Shown: positions 47,281 to 61,741, counted from the stretch's first letter. The stretch is DNA of 64,000 nt from Trichoplusia ni (GCF_003590095.1 NC_039483.1:13268001-13332000), one strand, 5' to 3'. Notes: generated from the sequence alone by a model not told the origin. Program-made: numbers and translations.

Positions 47281-47689
47281 TTTCATTCCTTGATAGGATA
47301 TAGGTGATATCATTTAATTTGTGAGTCAAAAAATGTTCTTCACAATTTGGATTCTGCTGTTAAATTAGCTATAACAAAATTTTCATGTCTTGCGGATGTT
47401 TTGCTTGTTTCTTTAAAAGAAACGACTCCCACAATGTAATCCTTGTATCGCGGGAGGTTTGGCAAACTTTTTTTATCAGAATGGGTAATACATAATACAA
47501 ATATTTGTTCATTCATGATATCAATATACTGATATGTTAACTTAGTTAGCAAAAAGTAATTTTATTCGGTTCGTTTTTAAAAAAGGTTTTTTTAAAAAAA
47601 ATTAAAGTAAACAAATATTTTGTCCCGGGTTTAATATTACTACAAATATTGTCTCCGTAGCTTATAATTGAATCAACGGATACGCGGAC

Positions 47690-47721
47690 GACGAATTATG
47701 CATTTCAATGCATAATTCGTC
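47690..47721. other. Perfect 15-bp palindrome with 2-base loop
   Basis: GACGAATTATGCATT (47690-47704), loop TC, then AATGCATAATTCGTC (47707-47721), followed directly by CTTTTTTTT. The stem has no mismatch. A hairpin followed by a T run resembles a Pol III-type end or a foldback scar. No flanking gene explains it. Confidence 0.8.
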
Positions 47722-47849
47722 CTTTTTTTTGTTGTTCTTGTAGTAATCAATATCAGCATTTATTCCTAGCGTTAAAATACACATAGATCAGCGAAAGGCC
47801 TAAACATTGTTCTTTCACTGATCACTGTGTCTCAGGGGAAAGTTCGATA

Positions 47850-47975
47850 GAAACAAATCTGTTGGCAATCAGCAAAAGAGATTAAGGACGAAGGAGAGCT
47901 GAAGATCGAGCGCAGTGCCATGCCATAGGAAAGGCCCATGTCCAACTGTGGACAGAGATGGGTTGATGATACCGC
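47850..47975 (+). repeat. LINE 3' end ('gtccaactgtggac')
   Basis: GAGCGCAGTGCCATGCCATAGGAAAGGCCCATGTCCAACTGTGGACAGAGATGGGTTGATGAT has the same word order as 32482-32600, in the opposite orientation. It ends in TGATGAT, as expected for a microsatellite-like LINE tail. The reverse transcriptase part is absent. Confidence 0.65.
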
Positions 47976-48039
47976 TATGCTATGCAAAGCCGTTATGCTA
48001 CCGCAGCCCCTTCAAGTAATTTTCCACAATTATATAATA

Positions 48040-48246
48040 TAACTATCTGACGAAGCAAACGTTGTTTTGCCGAATATATTTTTTTTAGTGTGAGCAACCC
48101 TTATCACTTAGGGGTATGAAAAATAGATGTTGTTCTATTCTCAGGCCTAACCAATATGTATACAAAATTTCATAAAAATCGGTCGAACCGTTTCGGAGGA
48201 GTACGGTAACTGACATCGTGACACGGGAATTTTATATATTAGAAGA
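48040..48246 (+). repeat. LINE-like 3' tail repeat, copy 3
   Basis: Starts near GACGAAGCAAACGTTG and ends ACACGGGAATTTTATATATT followed by AGAAG. The last part is nearly identical to copy 1 at 4551-4770. A middle block GGGGTATGAAAAATAGATGTTG is shared with copy 2. Confidence 0.75.
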
Positions 48247-51200
48247 ATATAACATAGGTATTTAAAGAATAATTGTTTCTGAACCAATAAACAATAATTA
48301 TTTTCCAGAACTGCAGTGATATTACTTATTGAGTTGGTGGTAAGCAATAAGGCCAATTTTCCACCTCGCTAGAATTTGTTTGTGTTGGCCATTTAATATA
48401 TTTTTTACCCAAACAAACAAAGCTAGATAATTATAGAGAAGCGAGGTACCAAATAATTAACAAGTTTTTAAACATTTATTGTTAAAACTGTATTCCTTAG
48501 AGAATGTGGGATAATCCAAAAGTTTTGCCACTGAGGAAATGGGATAAAATACATTTACTAAAGCCAAGTGCAAATGGAAAATAACACCACCATGGAATAT
48601 TTTAACGAGATTTAGTACGAAAGCAGGTTTTTACTAAAATGTGAACTTAATTAAAATATCATAGTAGGGAGGAAAACGAAGAGTTTCATAAAACTTTGAC
48701 TAGCGCTGTATTAGGAACGATAGTTTTTAAAATGTTAAATGTTTAAAAATTACTTCTGTGATTTAATTCACGCGACGACTTTCGTAATCACTGAATATAC
48801 GTCACTTTGTAAAGGAAATATTACTATCATAAAAAGTTTTAAATAATAAATCGAAACCAAATAAAAAACATCAATACGTTTACGCAAAAAGAGGTTGATA
48901 ACATACAAAACTTAAAGAGACTTTTAGTATTTTTTTTTATTCATACATTATTTTGAATCTTGAAAAGTTTAACACCGGAACACAGTCGATATTCAAATCT
49001 ATATTAGAACAATATCATTTGCGATGCTTATGGTCCGTCTCTGCCTCTACAACGAAATATTCACGCGTCATCGATTCCACGTTCAGACTATATTTGACTA
49101 AGATAATCTCTCCCTCCGTGTAACCTTTTCATTAGTAAGCTCTTCACATATTGTAAGGGTATCAAATGTATTATCAGAGCCAACTGAAGGCCTAATACCA
49201 ATCAAATCGATATTTATTATACCCGCACAGACCCTTTACAAAGTAATTGCTCTAAGTCATTAATTTTCTTCGAGGTATTTACATAATTGTTTCTTATTTG
49301 TTATGGAATAGAGTAGTTATTCGTATGTAGATTTAAATTCGATGGTAGTGTTGTAAGATTATGACGGCCTACATTATTTCTGTGTAAGGTGTTAATGGTT
49401 CTTAGCTTGCAGACGTAAGTTATTCCTGAAATCCATTTGATGGTGATTTTGTATCGATTTGTAAAGCTTAGTTTTTAAGTGGAATAGTAGGTATTGGAAA
49501 TTGCGATATTTTTTTGCATTAAATTATGGATTATAATGATTCTTGCAGTATTCCAATTTGAAATCATGTATTTATAAGGTGCTTGTAACATAGGTAAAGT
49601 TAAAGGAGGGAATAAATATTTATTTAAAATCAAATATTCTCGTATACCCACTGCAAGTCAATATTATGAAAAAATAAAAGAACATTTTAAGAATCGTGAT
49701 TATTGTAAAATTTTAGTTTAATAGCAGGTAAAGTGTTTTTTTATTAATAAAAGAAACAGATGCTGACTTTGCCATAAAACCCGTCGGTAATTCAAGAGAG
49801 AGTATTTAAATTCCAGTTTCTTTAAGTTCCAATTCAAAATGAAATTTGATTGAAATCTATCACCAGACCGGTTAACTCCAGAGATACTCCCAGATTAATG
49901 AAGCTACCGTTTTAATAGTATATGGTAACCATAGGACCTACGTGCTATAACTCAGGGGGTAAGGCTCCACCGTCCCCGTGTCAACAGCTGATCCCCTTTG
50001 ATTGGATCATCGATCCACTGATAAATTTATCACACGACACTCGGCTTTAAGTAGTCACACCGACTGCAATGTAATTTTAGCTGTCACAACGAGGATTTTG
50101 TCACAAAATGGAATCGGATTGAAAGGGGAAAAATTTAGGGTAAACTTTTCACAAATTGTAAGGGACGATTTTTAATCAGGACAAATGTAGATGGACACTG
50201 GATTTAACATAAAGGGACTGACAAATATTCTTATGAAAATAAACATTAGAAATGTGTAATTTGTTAGTTATATAATTGCCAAATCATGGGCTGCCACTTT
50301 TTATTTAGGTAAGAGAGTTTGGTTTCTAATATCTATAGCAGATAATACATAAATATTTATTTGAGCAAATCTTAATACATAGTTCTTGTTTGTTTATACC
50401 CTCTCCGATGCCCTAGACGTGATTACATTCTAATAGAAGTGACCCAGTATTGTGCAATCTGAGTTAGCTAAAGATACGAAACCTCAAACGTCAGGATCTA
50501 CCAAACCGCAGAAACCCATTTCCATTCCATTTCAAGGAGATGCAACGTGTTTGAGATAACAAGGAAGTGACAAATGGATAACCTACCGAACTATCCTGGA
50601 CTCATACATTAGGCAAATAACGTTGGAAGTTATCGAGTATTAGAGAAAATTTAATTTCGTTGTCTATTTATACATTGAAGTGTCTAAGAACTTAATCTTT
50701 AAAATAAAGAACAAAGAGAAAAATAAATACATAGTACATAATTATACTACCCAGTTGGAATATTGAGAAAATGACTGATTAAAATTGAAGTTGACAATAT
50801 TCAATTAAAGACTGGATTTTGCAAAAAAAAAACCGCTACAAAAAAAAATACGACGAAAAGTTTACAAATGCTTTCTCAAAGTACTACATATTAAGTAAAA
50901 TACAATGAACTAACCTCAATTTACAAACTTCCAAGTAATCAAAAAAAGATAATAGCGGTAGTCAGCAAGTTTCCAGTACCTACAATTATTTAATTTCTGG
51001 TATTTTTTTTGTTATGTATAATTTGATAGTATTCAGTGTAAAACTTTTTGAAAATCAAAGTATCTCGAACTTTTTTCTGGCTATTCGTGATATACTATAT
51101 TTTAATTCACCACAAATGATGTTAACACAAAACATGGATAGAGGAACTCGGCAACACTCTGTATTAAGCTTAAACGTTCAAACAACATTCAATTGAGATT

Positions 51201-53087
51201 CGAAATTCCTATACCATTCATAAAACTTTTTAAATGTAACATACTTCAAATCCATTTGCTTCTGTTTATTATGCGAACGTGAATAGAAAAGTTTCTGGTA
51301 GGTACGGGGTTTTTTGTATGCGCTCTCTATGGGTTTGGATAACGACTTTCTGCGTTGATTTTTATCCGACCCCGTACATGTGGTGGAATTTTATTTAAAA
51401 ATATTTGTGTTTTAATCAGCCACTTCGGATCGAAAAACTTGTTTTTTTTATAAATGTATTTTTAAAGTTATCAAGTGTATGTATTTATTTAATCTCAAAA
51501 TGTTTTAAAAGCTTTTGAATTATAAATACAAAAAAACAGCGCCAACAGCAAAATAGTAGCAATAAAATATTCCATTGAAAACATTGGATTTGGTATTATT
51601 TTTATTATTTATTACGCGAAACGAGTTTTTGAATTAAATATGAACAATGTGTTATCAAAATAGAACTCTAGAAAAAACTCAAGCCTTAACTTTTGGCTTA
51701 GTTCATGACTTCACCCAAAGCCAGTTTAGTAGGGGTGTCTTCACAGCACAAAATTTTTGATTGGTAGTGATGATTTATAGGATGTTTTTTTATCATTCTT
51801 ATGATTTATAAATTTAGTTCTTGTCTTGATGCCTACCGGGCTGGCTTGATTGTCAAAAATTGCACCCTCAGCCCCGGTATAAGCCCCGGTCACTTCCACT
51901 AATGATTTAAAAACTTATCTTTTTATTTAATCAAAAAATTTTTGGACAAAGGTTGCACTTTTGGTCATTTTTAAATGACACGTTTTATTAATATTTTACT
52001 TAAAGAACGTTACATACTTGGCTAATTACTAATGACTATTTCTTTTTACATGAGCATTAGCTTAAAAATACAAAAAAATAATAATAATTAAGACTGGAGG
52101 ATCTCTAAAAATTGTTGGTATTGCGCTGCTCGGCTGCATATACAGAAGTTGGTAACTTTTCACAATAAAGCGAAGGGAAAGTTTAAAGTGGTGTGTTTTT
52201 ATAGTGGACGGGTAGTGAGAATAACACAAAACTTTAGCAGGCCACGCGACCAGCTCAACAATAACACCCACTCACTGCTGGCTGCACTTGTCCTCTGTTG
52301 GAACTAATAGCGAATTATATTTTTCAGAAAAGCTAGCGCGAGGGCGTAAACAAAAAATATCTACTTATCTGTAGAGTCCAGTGCCAAAAAAAGTATGTAA
52401 TTTTTATTTTAGTTAAAAATACCCATCTGTATCTAAAATAATGACGCAAAAATGTAAAAGTTCTTGTAAAATATCAGCTATCATTTGGAAACAGTGATTA
52501 TCTATTGCCAAAATATCAAAGATCGATTATAATAAACTCAGCAATACGTTAATCTTTACGATGTAAAAAATAAGAAACATAATTTCAACCTTAGATTGAA
52601 TGAAAACAATGTCACAGTTCACCGTATTCTGAAAACAAAAACAGAATGCATAAAATAATGTAAGGAACATTTTTTAAACTGTTAGCAAAAAAGTAATATT
52701 TCCGCCAGTTTACAGCAACAATTGCTTGCAATTTATAGTAGGCATTAATTAAAATCTTAATAAGATTCAGAGGAAACCGTATTTTAGAACAAAGGAGACT
52801 ACCTTACAATGTGATGAAATAAGTCAAACAATAATTTCGAAGCGAAATGTGGTTTGAGCTATTGTTTTAATAAAATTTAATTAAGCGTAATTATATTTCA
52901 TCTTTTATGTCTTTAAGACGAATCATTGTAATCTGACACTGATGGACTTGATGAAATCGTATTAATTCAACGTTTCGCGCAATTTGGCAAATTTTGATTG
53001 TTGTTCTATTTATAAAATATAATTTTGAAATTAAATAAGTTAAAGGTCTTACTGAAACCGTTTGAATTTAGAATTGCCGTTGTTGAG
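48247..53087. other. No gene recognised
   Basis: Featureless AT-rich DNA apart from a two-tier inverted repeat at 51302-51377: GTACGGGGT with ACCCCGTAC outside, GGATAA with TTATCC inside. A GC-richer patch lies at 49955-50060. Frames lack domains. Confidence 0.4.
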
Positions 53088-53140
53088 GTGAGATAGCGCA
53101 TTATGTTACAGCTTCCTTCCACAATTTCACCATTTTGGAT
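53088..53140 (-). repeat. 'tgtggaaaagagatgg...tagcgct' repeat, copy 3, reversed
   Basis: On the minus strand it reads AATTGTGGAAGGAAGCTGTAACATAATGCGCTATCTCACC, following copies 1 and 2 from head to end, with wear in the middle. Confidence 0.45.
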
Positions 53141-55424
53141 ATAGAAAAACAAATACGACATATTTAAAAAACAATATTGTTCCAGTTGCTCATTTGTTTG
53201 GAGACAAAAGCGAGAGCTAAAATCTACTGGAGCCCCTCATATCTTCAGGCAAATGACCGGTCGATTAATCTAGTAACATGCGATGTGTCAGTCGCTTCAT
53301 TGTAGCCAGGTGGTGTCCGTGATTAATTATCCAGCAAAATTGTCCCACATTAATAAACAATTAGTTTGCATACAAGTATCGTTTTATTAATGCAGCGTTC
53401 ATATAATTATGGTGAATATTATTAAATATTAAAATTTGATTTTTTTTTGTCTCTTCATGCAAGTTTTGATTTGTCAATCTTATTATGCTTTGATCAAATC
53501 TAAAGCCGAAGCGGAAACGAGTCAATGTAGAGTAGAATCCCGGTAAGGAACCGGGATATTTAAATCCTTTTAAAGCGGTGAAAGAGAACCAGCATAACAA
53601 CAACAGACCTCTTTTAAATAACACAAGCTGCTAAGTCCAAAATTGCAGTGACCACCCAACATTATGTTACAAAAAGCCTCTGAAGATAGGTAGAAAGTAT
53701 ATTGTACAATGGGCAGTCTTATCGCGAACAGCAATTCCTTACAGACAAGTTCAAGATGGACGACGGCGGTAAGTAAAAAAGAGGTTTGATAACTCTGACG
53801 TCTGATAAGCCGGAAGATTGTACGAGAAAAAATATTTATTTAAGTAACAAGAATGATGAACTGTCTCTTTAGTGAGGGCAGCATGAACTAAGGTTTAACC
53901 GCAGGAATTGTTACGTTAAATAAAAAGCCTATTATATATTATATAGCAAATGAGTACCAATTTGTATAGTCTTAACTAATTCATACTGTAGTGTCAATGT
54001 AACATGGAGGATTTTTTAACTATATGCCTTATATTTTTTTGAAAACAGTCAATATTTAACTAACTTACAAACAGATCAATGTTGTGTTTGGAATTTAAAT
54101 ACTTAATAATTAAAAGTTATTCGTAACCAAACGAAAGAAACCTTAGTTGAGTTTAAATAAACAATGTACATAAAGCCAATTTCAAAATACAATTCTAAAC
54201 GTTACTTTTAATTACTTGTGCTCGAAGTTCTGTATAATATAGCCATCAGCTCTATAGCAAATAAATTACTCATTCTTTTGTTTTTTGAGTGGCTCCAAAA
54301 TTACCGTAGTGAGTGTACTTATCCTGAATAGGGCTATTAGGTCCATTGTACTCGATAATTGTTTCCGGGGTATTTCGACGATTAGGCAATACTCGTTTAA
54401 TGATCAAATGGAAATACAATAATTATAATTTTGTAAATGACTCAGTTGTAAGGGCTTTTGACAAAAGTATAATTTATGATTTCTGGGTAACGATTGTCCG
54501 TATATTTTTTTTGGCAGGCAGTGTTATATCGATATTGCAGAAAAATATTAAATATATAAATTTATTGTGATGCATGAGCAATATTTACTGTAAGGACACG
54601 GATCGAAATACTTTTAAATCCCAATCTCAATTATCAAAAACTCAAAAGCATATAAAAGTTCTGTCCCGAAGTCTTACTCCCGTATCAAAAATCGAAGTAC
54701 ATTATTGTGAACAATTTATTTAACTGTTTTTGTTTTATTCATTAAAGGAAACATACCAAAAGTTTACAGTTATTTTTAAAATTCTTGAACGACTAATTAT
54801 TGTCCGATTACATGTACCTGGTTCTATTGAACGTTGTGGCAAAAAGCATTTTACTATCACTTTCAGTGTATGGATTTACTATAAGAAAACACTTTTTGAA
54901 TACCAGTATAAAATTAGTAAAACAGAACTTAAATGATATCAACAAAATCAAGAGAGTCTTTTTACAATAAACAATCAGTTAAAAGGAAAGTGCTCTAAGT
55001 CAATGTAGAGCTAAAATTAAAAGATTTGATATTTAAGAATATTACGAACAAACATTCATTTGTAAAAATGGCCGAAAGCAAAGCAAAATAAGTTGAGAAA
55101 AGGCATAATATATTTTTAACTGAAACACACTTCAGACTTTAGTGTAAAAAGCTTATAAACCCGTTAGACCCGTTAGACCATGTCGTCCTAAAAAAAATAC
55201 TAAATCCGTTTTTAATCCTCCAAATAAACCAAAATAATACATCAAACTGCCAACCGGTTAACTTAGATTTGACGGACCTATCCTATCCAGCTATGAACTC
55301 TAAAAACTCTACAACACCGAAGTTTTCATGAAGAAAAAAACTTGACACTGACAATATAAACGAGCAGTTTATACGGCGCGAACTATAACATAACTGAAAT
55401 ACCCTACCACCACTTTTTAAAGTT

Positions 55425-55500
55425 ACACTGTAGAGGAATGTGGAAAAGGGACGCTGCTCTATACTGTAGAGCGCTATCTCACTTTGCCATTCGAAACAGT
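55425..55500 (+). repeat. 'tgtggaaaagagatgg...tagcgct' repeat, copy 2
   Basis: GTAGAGGAATGTGGAAAAGGGACGCTGCTCTATACTGTAGAGCGCTATCTCAC. It underlies the start of a 98-codon ATG-less frame (55438-55734), which I therefore do not call a gene. Confidence 0.55.
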
Positions 55501-58500
55501 CTCACTTTAAATGTCGGCAGTACAGGTCGTGGATGCTTCAAGCGTACCTTTTTTCAAGTAGCATGTTCATTAATTACGGGGGCGTATTTTTGTCGCTGTC
55601 CATTAGAGATACGTCACCCTCCCATTAACCTGAGATTAATGACGCGGCTAGAAAATCTATCGCTATTTAAAACATTTTTGCTTTCAATTTCAGTGTTGGA
55701 CGAGGATTTGATAAGTATTTCGGCTGTCGATTAAAATTCGCTTAATTTGGAACATGTTTAATAGTTATGAGAGATAATTAACTGATTGTTATATTGTTTC
55801 GACATCTATTAACTGTGTGTTTTGTTTTGTTCTGAGTTTAATAAGTTAGTTTTGTTATACAAAATCAAAGGGAGAGAAAATTAATTGATATTTCAAATCA
55901 TCATAGTAGCCACGACCAAAATTTATTAATATTTATGTAACACGCTGACAAACAAACAGACGGACAAAGAAACTGTCATAGATAGATTTTCTGACATTCC
56001 TCCAACCTCTATTAAATGAAACAATGATAGAAACAAAATATATAGAGCAAATATTCTACTACATCATAATTAATTTGCGTCAACATAAATATTTTGAAAA
56101 GTAATCGTCGTCAACCATTTTGAGAAAATTAAGTTTTCTCTCATAATTCAGGTATGATTTTTCCGAGAATAATTTAAGGTACGTTCTCTCAAGAGACCTT
56201 AGATTACTGCGAGAGAATGATAGTACTCGTAGGTATACCTTTAGCCCTTCAGGGATGTTGGGATTTTTACATTGTGTCAAAAACATTAATTAGGAGTATG
56301 ACACCTACATAGATGTTTAAAGTATGTCTAAATTTGTCCTTCTATTGTCCTATTGTAGGGTCAATCTCTTCATACATAGAACAAAACTAGGTATTAAATA
56401 TCAACTATTTTAAACCTTTCTCTGACATAAAAATTGATACCTACAATAATTTCAGATTCCATAAAAAGCATCTTTATCAATCTGCCATTCAAAATAATAG
56501 CGGCAATAGCGAGATTGAATAATAATAATTAATATTTTTTTTATTATTTACTTAGTAAATGATATATGAGAAGTGTTATACTGCTTTAGCCCAAAAATAA
56601 TTCAGTATTTACGTAAAACTTTCCTATTGTAAATTGGTCTGGTCATACTTCGAAGATCATTCATCGCGTAAACGCGTGGGTGGACATTTGTTCCTTCCTC
56701 TAATGTATTCAGGGATCGTGAAATTATGTTAATTTTCCTCAATTTCTAGACCAGACAGGTAATATTGAGAACTTCTATAGATAGAATTATTTAGTTTTGA
56801 AGTATTGCCTATATAGCAAAAAAATATAAGTGGACATAGCTATAACAAAACCGACACCACCGCCGGACATAGCTATAGCGCGATTCAGAAATAACGCTTA
56901 TCTAGTCGATTTTGCATTATATACTATAACAAATAGATGTTAATATCCCAGAATCAATTTTAAAGGGAAACGACGATTTTTGGACATAATATTTCAACAA
57001 TACTGAAATCTAAACGTCTGAAAACAATACAAAAATATCCTACATGAAATCAATACTAGGCCGCATCTAAAAGCATCCAATAATGAAACGCTAGAACAAG
57101 AGCGAAAGAGATAAAGTACCATAGAGTGGGCACTTCTGAACATATCTCGTTAGCCATCCAATTAGTGTTCGGATCGACAGATGAATATTTTACAGATCAG
57201 TGTTACATTACTGATAGGATTTTATTGCTTGTTTATTTTACATTCGTTTCGTAAATACTGGTTTCTTTTGTCATAACAATGCTTTTCAATTCTTTTGTTT
57301 TCGTCCATCAAGATTTTGGTTTTGTTGTTTTTGGTTCAGATTTTTGGGTGTACCGTGTTTGATGATTTGGTATGGTGTTTTAATGGGGATATTAATAGAA
57401 TTCAGTTTTAAATGGATTTAGATGTCGTCAAGCTTTTCATAAGGGATGAAGAGCAATAAAAAATATAAATCTAGGGAGTTTATATACACGCAAAGCAATA
57501 TGGCTATTAGAATCAAGGCATTTAACATTTAAGTAACAGTGACCACTGTTTTAAAGATAAGGTTTTTGTGTTGGTCAACAACCAAGCTTGTTAAGACAGC
57601 CTTCTTGACAGTCTGATCGTCCTTCCCTGCAAAAAGCGGAATACATTTGGATAGATTCGAAGCCGATAGTAAAGGATTTATTAGCCCGAGTTTACTGCTC
57701 CTGCTTAAGACCGGGAAGACCAAGATTGGGCAGTAAAACCACAATTTACTTAAGAGACGTAATTACACTCGGGAACATTACATCGAACTGCATTGCTAGT
57801 AAGGTAAAATCCACGATTGCACCTGAAACCGAACTGTTAAAATGTTACAAAGTTAAAATATAACGCTATCGTCCGGACTTGGCTTAACCCACGTATTTGT
57901 TATCTATTGAAGTTGTTTATGTACTATTGCGATTGTCAATTGGAGCTTTAAAGTCAGCGTTTCAAAACGCTGTAGAACTCTTTAAGTTCGACGATTCCTA
58001 CTATCCTTCATAAAGTAGAACGTAACTATGACAAAGGCGAATGAGAAATGACCGAGCGTCGTCGTTATTACAAACAAGTTCTTAGTACGAGCACTTGACT
58101 GTAATTACACGAACACTGACAAAACATTTGTCAGACCATACACCCACAAGACCTACATACAAAGTGATTAATTTCCCCCTACTCGATAAACGATTTATAC
58201 CATTTATGTAATTCCCACGTCCAATCACCCGTCTCAAAGATTGATTTCACACGGATCACGCAGTATTGGGAGCCTGATTGGTTTTGTTAATCGAGGGATT
58301 ACTAGAAGAAATACAAGGCCTCCTTTTTATCCAAGTGTATCGTGAAAAATAAATAACGTATTATATTGGTTTATACGTTTTATGTACCAGCCAAAGGGCT
58401 AAATAATTTAATATTAAAGGAGACCAGCCACAAAGTTCCGCCGGCGACAACAAAAATAGTCTTTAACGTTTTATAGAATCGTAACTCCGAAACGAATGGA

Positions 58501-60497
58501 CTTACATAAATAAAACTATGAAAAATGAATGGCTCAATTCCTTTATCCCTATTTTTTCCTCCATCGGACTCCAAATAACGTGCTCGTTTGCCATCCAGGG
58601 TCATAAATTCGGCGTCTCTCTGGCCCCACGACCCATTTGCAATTGAAAGCGTTCTTTATAACAGGATATGTCCGGTCTCACTTTTACGACTGGCTGTACA
58701 TGCAAGCTCGGCCGTACTAACATAATACACTCACCACTTTCCCATTGACTACATTCGGTGATATTTTCTTTTATAACCAGTTCCGCTTTGTTATAGGAAT
58801 AACGAGTAATCCGTGAGTTTAAGATAAAATTGAATTTTGCAGGATTAACCTTTATATGTTAAGACTGTTTTATTTCATTGAGGTTAAAGCTACAAGTTTA
58901 CGATATTAAAACGTTGAGTTTCATTTCTTTAGTATTATAATAAGGTGATTTCAATTTAATTACAATCCAAGTTTATCTCCACCTTTTTATAGCGAGACCT
59001 ACAAAACCGAAATTGAATCTTAAACGATTGGGAATTCTAATCATACTAAACCAGATAAACAGCTTAATCTCTTCGTTATCTCACCGAAACCGCTATAAAC
59101 AATCGTATTTCTATCTGCGTGGACATTAGAGTATAATTATCTGAAAATCCAATCGCCTAAAATGCCGTAAATAAAAGCCCATTGTCGGCAAAGCGGGAGG
59201 ATTTGGGCATACTGCACGGGTCTACGCGTTGTGGAAGGATGGAATACAAATAGCAATTCAATTGGATTGCATACATCCACTAATTGATTGCTAATCTGTC
59301 AGAAAAGCTGATTGGTCAAAGGGTCGTTTGAAGGGTCTAGCTTACAATCGTGGCTCATTAAAACGTTACTATTACAAGCACTTGTGCTATTATAAGCTCT
59401 ACAATTTCTCAACACCTTAATCTTTGAAATACAAAGTTGTGTATGAAACCTACTTGAGTTAAACTCGTTTGAAATTTTACTCATTAAAGTCGAAACCATA
59501 TCAGGTAGAACTACGTTATTTAAACAGTTGAGTCTACTTAAGAGTTTATTTCTAAGAACTCTTGACTTTAATCTAAACGCAAACGTGTTAGATTTTAATA
59601 CGTGTTTGCGTCTAAACACGTTCTTTGACAAGTAGATAATTTACTAATTAAACTTCAAGTCTCCTTACAGCTACGAAATAGCTTCTTAATAAAAGTACGT
59701 AGAGTACATTCAAATGTAGGGGTCCTAATAATACCCCAAACATCAAAATTGGCTAAAATAGTCACAAGTTTTTTTGGAGTAAAGAAATTTTATACTGATA
59801 AATACATTAGACTCTGTTGATTATTGGTAATTAACACAACTCTTATAAAAATAGCATGTTCCTTTCATCATTGTACAAAAACCTATTAACGGATACAAAT
59901 TGATCCTCAAAATAACTATATTCTAAATATGGGACAAAGGAACACATAATAATGATTCATGGTTAACAGATTTATTTATGACAATGCTTTTGCTATAAAT
60001 AAACTTTAAACAATATTCTAAAAATAACAATTGCGAACACTGTTTTGAACATTACTGTCGGAAAACTCGATCAATACCTGTATTATAAGATCTTATTTAG
60101 AATTTCTGTCATTGTGAAAGCAGGACAGAGCGCTACATCATAGATAGCTTCATCTCGCTTTAATAATGGTAACAGTTTTGTTGTAAACCCTCATACTATG
60201 GAGACGTTTTTATGAGGCCAATTTACTCATTACCCCTTATATAACGAGTGATTTGTGAACATTTGCCCTCATCTGCAGTTTACTTTTGTAAGAGAATACA
60301 ACCTTTTATTTGCAGTTAGCTTAAGTAAGTTTTACAATTATTCACTTACACGATTTAAGATTTGAACAATTTTTTTTTAAGATTTTGAAGTGACTCCCAC
60401 ACTAACAAATTTGATTTGTGTTTCGGGGGATTACACAAACATTAAATTCACATGAACAAAAATAATTAATTACCGTTTATTGTCAATTTATTTAATC
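55501..60497. other. No gene recognised
   Basis: 5 kb of AT-rich DNA. The longest frame (59299-59631, 110 codons, minus) starts at TTG and has no recognisable domain. 60105-60165 may be a worn fourth copy of the family at 15690. Nothing else is supportable. Confidence 0.4.
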
Positions 60498-60547
60498 AAA
60501 CCTGGTTTTTTTCTTTATTTATTTAATCAAAGAAAAAAATCAGGTTT
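60498..60547. other. 19-bp imperfect inverted repeat
   Basis: AAACCTGGTTTTTTTCTTT (60498-60516) pairs with AAAGAAAAAAATCAGGTTT (60529-60547) with one mismatch, around a 12-base spacer. TTTATTTAATCAAA also occurs directly repeated around the left arm. A small foldback or a chance pairing of A and T runs. Confidence 0.6.
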
Positions 60548-60789
60548 TTATTTCTAAACAAAACGAGTTAAATTGTTTTGTATTTATGTAACAAAAAGTA
60601 TATCGTTCAACATACAGGCTTAAAGATGCCCTGCATAACCGGACACGGGTTTAAGCTTTTTATCAGGCATTGGCAGTACACACGGGATGAAATATTCAGT
60701 TTTCGCAAACTACTTAACTTCAATTTTTACCGAAGAATCGTAGAATCCTGTATTCAGTTATAGTATCTGGGTGCGTATGATAATATGAC

Positions 60790-60960
60790 GTCAGCTGTTT
60801 TTTTAACGTTTCGTACCCAAAAAGTAACAACGTTGACCTATACTGAGGCACCTCTGTCTGTCCACCTGTCACCAGGCGGACAGGATATCTCATGAACCAT
60901 GTTAGCTAGACAATTCAATATTCAAGGACAATGCATTCTTCTTGCGGCTGTAATAACAGA
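60790..60960 (+). repeat. 'ggttccgtaccc' family copy
   Basis: GTTTCGTACCCAAAAAGTAACAACG begins the copy, followed by CTGTCTGTCCACCTGTCACCAGGCGGACAGGATATCTCATGAACCATG. It includes both head and middle blocks, so it links the head seen at 31594 with the middle seen at 25683 and 32190. Confidence 0.65.
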
Positions 60961-61741
60961 TAGGCTCAGCAATAATTATTTAGGTCATACATTTGTTGAG
61001 TGTCAAATGAATTTGAGAGCACTAATCCCAAAACTTAATTTTTCGAGTTTGTTTAGCACTAAATTGAAATTATTCTTTTTTATTCTTATCAATTTTTTCA
61101 TAAAAAGTAGCATAGACTACATTTGACCTAAACACGATAAAAAGTCATAAAAAAGAACGTCAACTAAAATATGGTCACTATAATTGTAGAGTCAATATAC
61201 TTACTTTCCTGTTGCGTAATAGAGACTTAAGTAACGATAGAGCATTTTGCTATTGAACTACGTAGCTTTAAGTTCATAGACATTTTTAATAGAAAAAACA
61301 ACTAAATTTAAAAAATACTGTCTCTTTTTACACAAATACAATATTTTTTTTCGCTTACGCAAAAGATATAAGCTACGATGTTCGAATATTATCCCAACAT
61401 TGTAGTTTTAGGGGCTTATCTTAAGCCAAATTGACAAATAAAAAGGTGCATGAAATATGTGGGTAAGGTAAAATGATGGATGTGCTATTACGTCCCTAGT
61501 TCAAATAAATTAGATTTTTTTATTTATTGTGTGTACGAGATTTTACTATAAATTGCTTTTGGGTGCACAACTACCTCAAAAATGAGTGTAGAGTCGTCAG
61601 AGTTAATGTGATTATTATAAAATGAACGTTTGTAACATTAGTGAACCGTTCGCGAGTCTAAGATTTTATATATGAGAAATTTTAAGCTTTATTAGCGACA
61701 ATATCAAGCTAATATCCATTTTTTTTCAATTATTAGTCTCC

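Noticed and set aside
55438..55734. 98-codon plus-strand frame
   Set aside because: Its start falls in an interspersed repeat copy shared with 15690-15780, and no domain is visible.
59299..59631. 110-codon minus-strand frame
   Set aside because: Starts with TTG, not ATG, has no recognisable domain, and lies in featureless AT-rich DNA.
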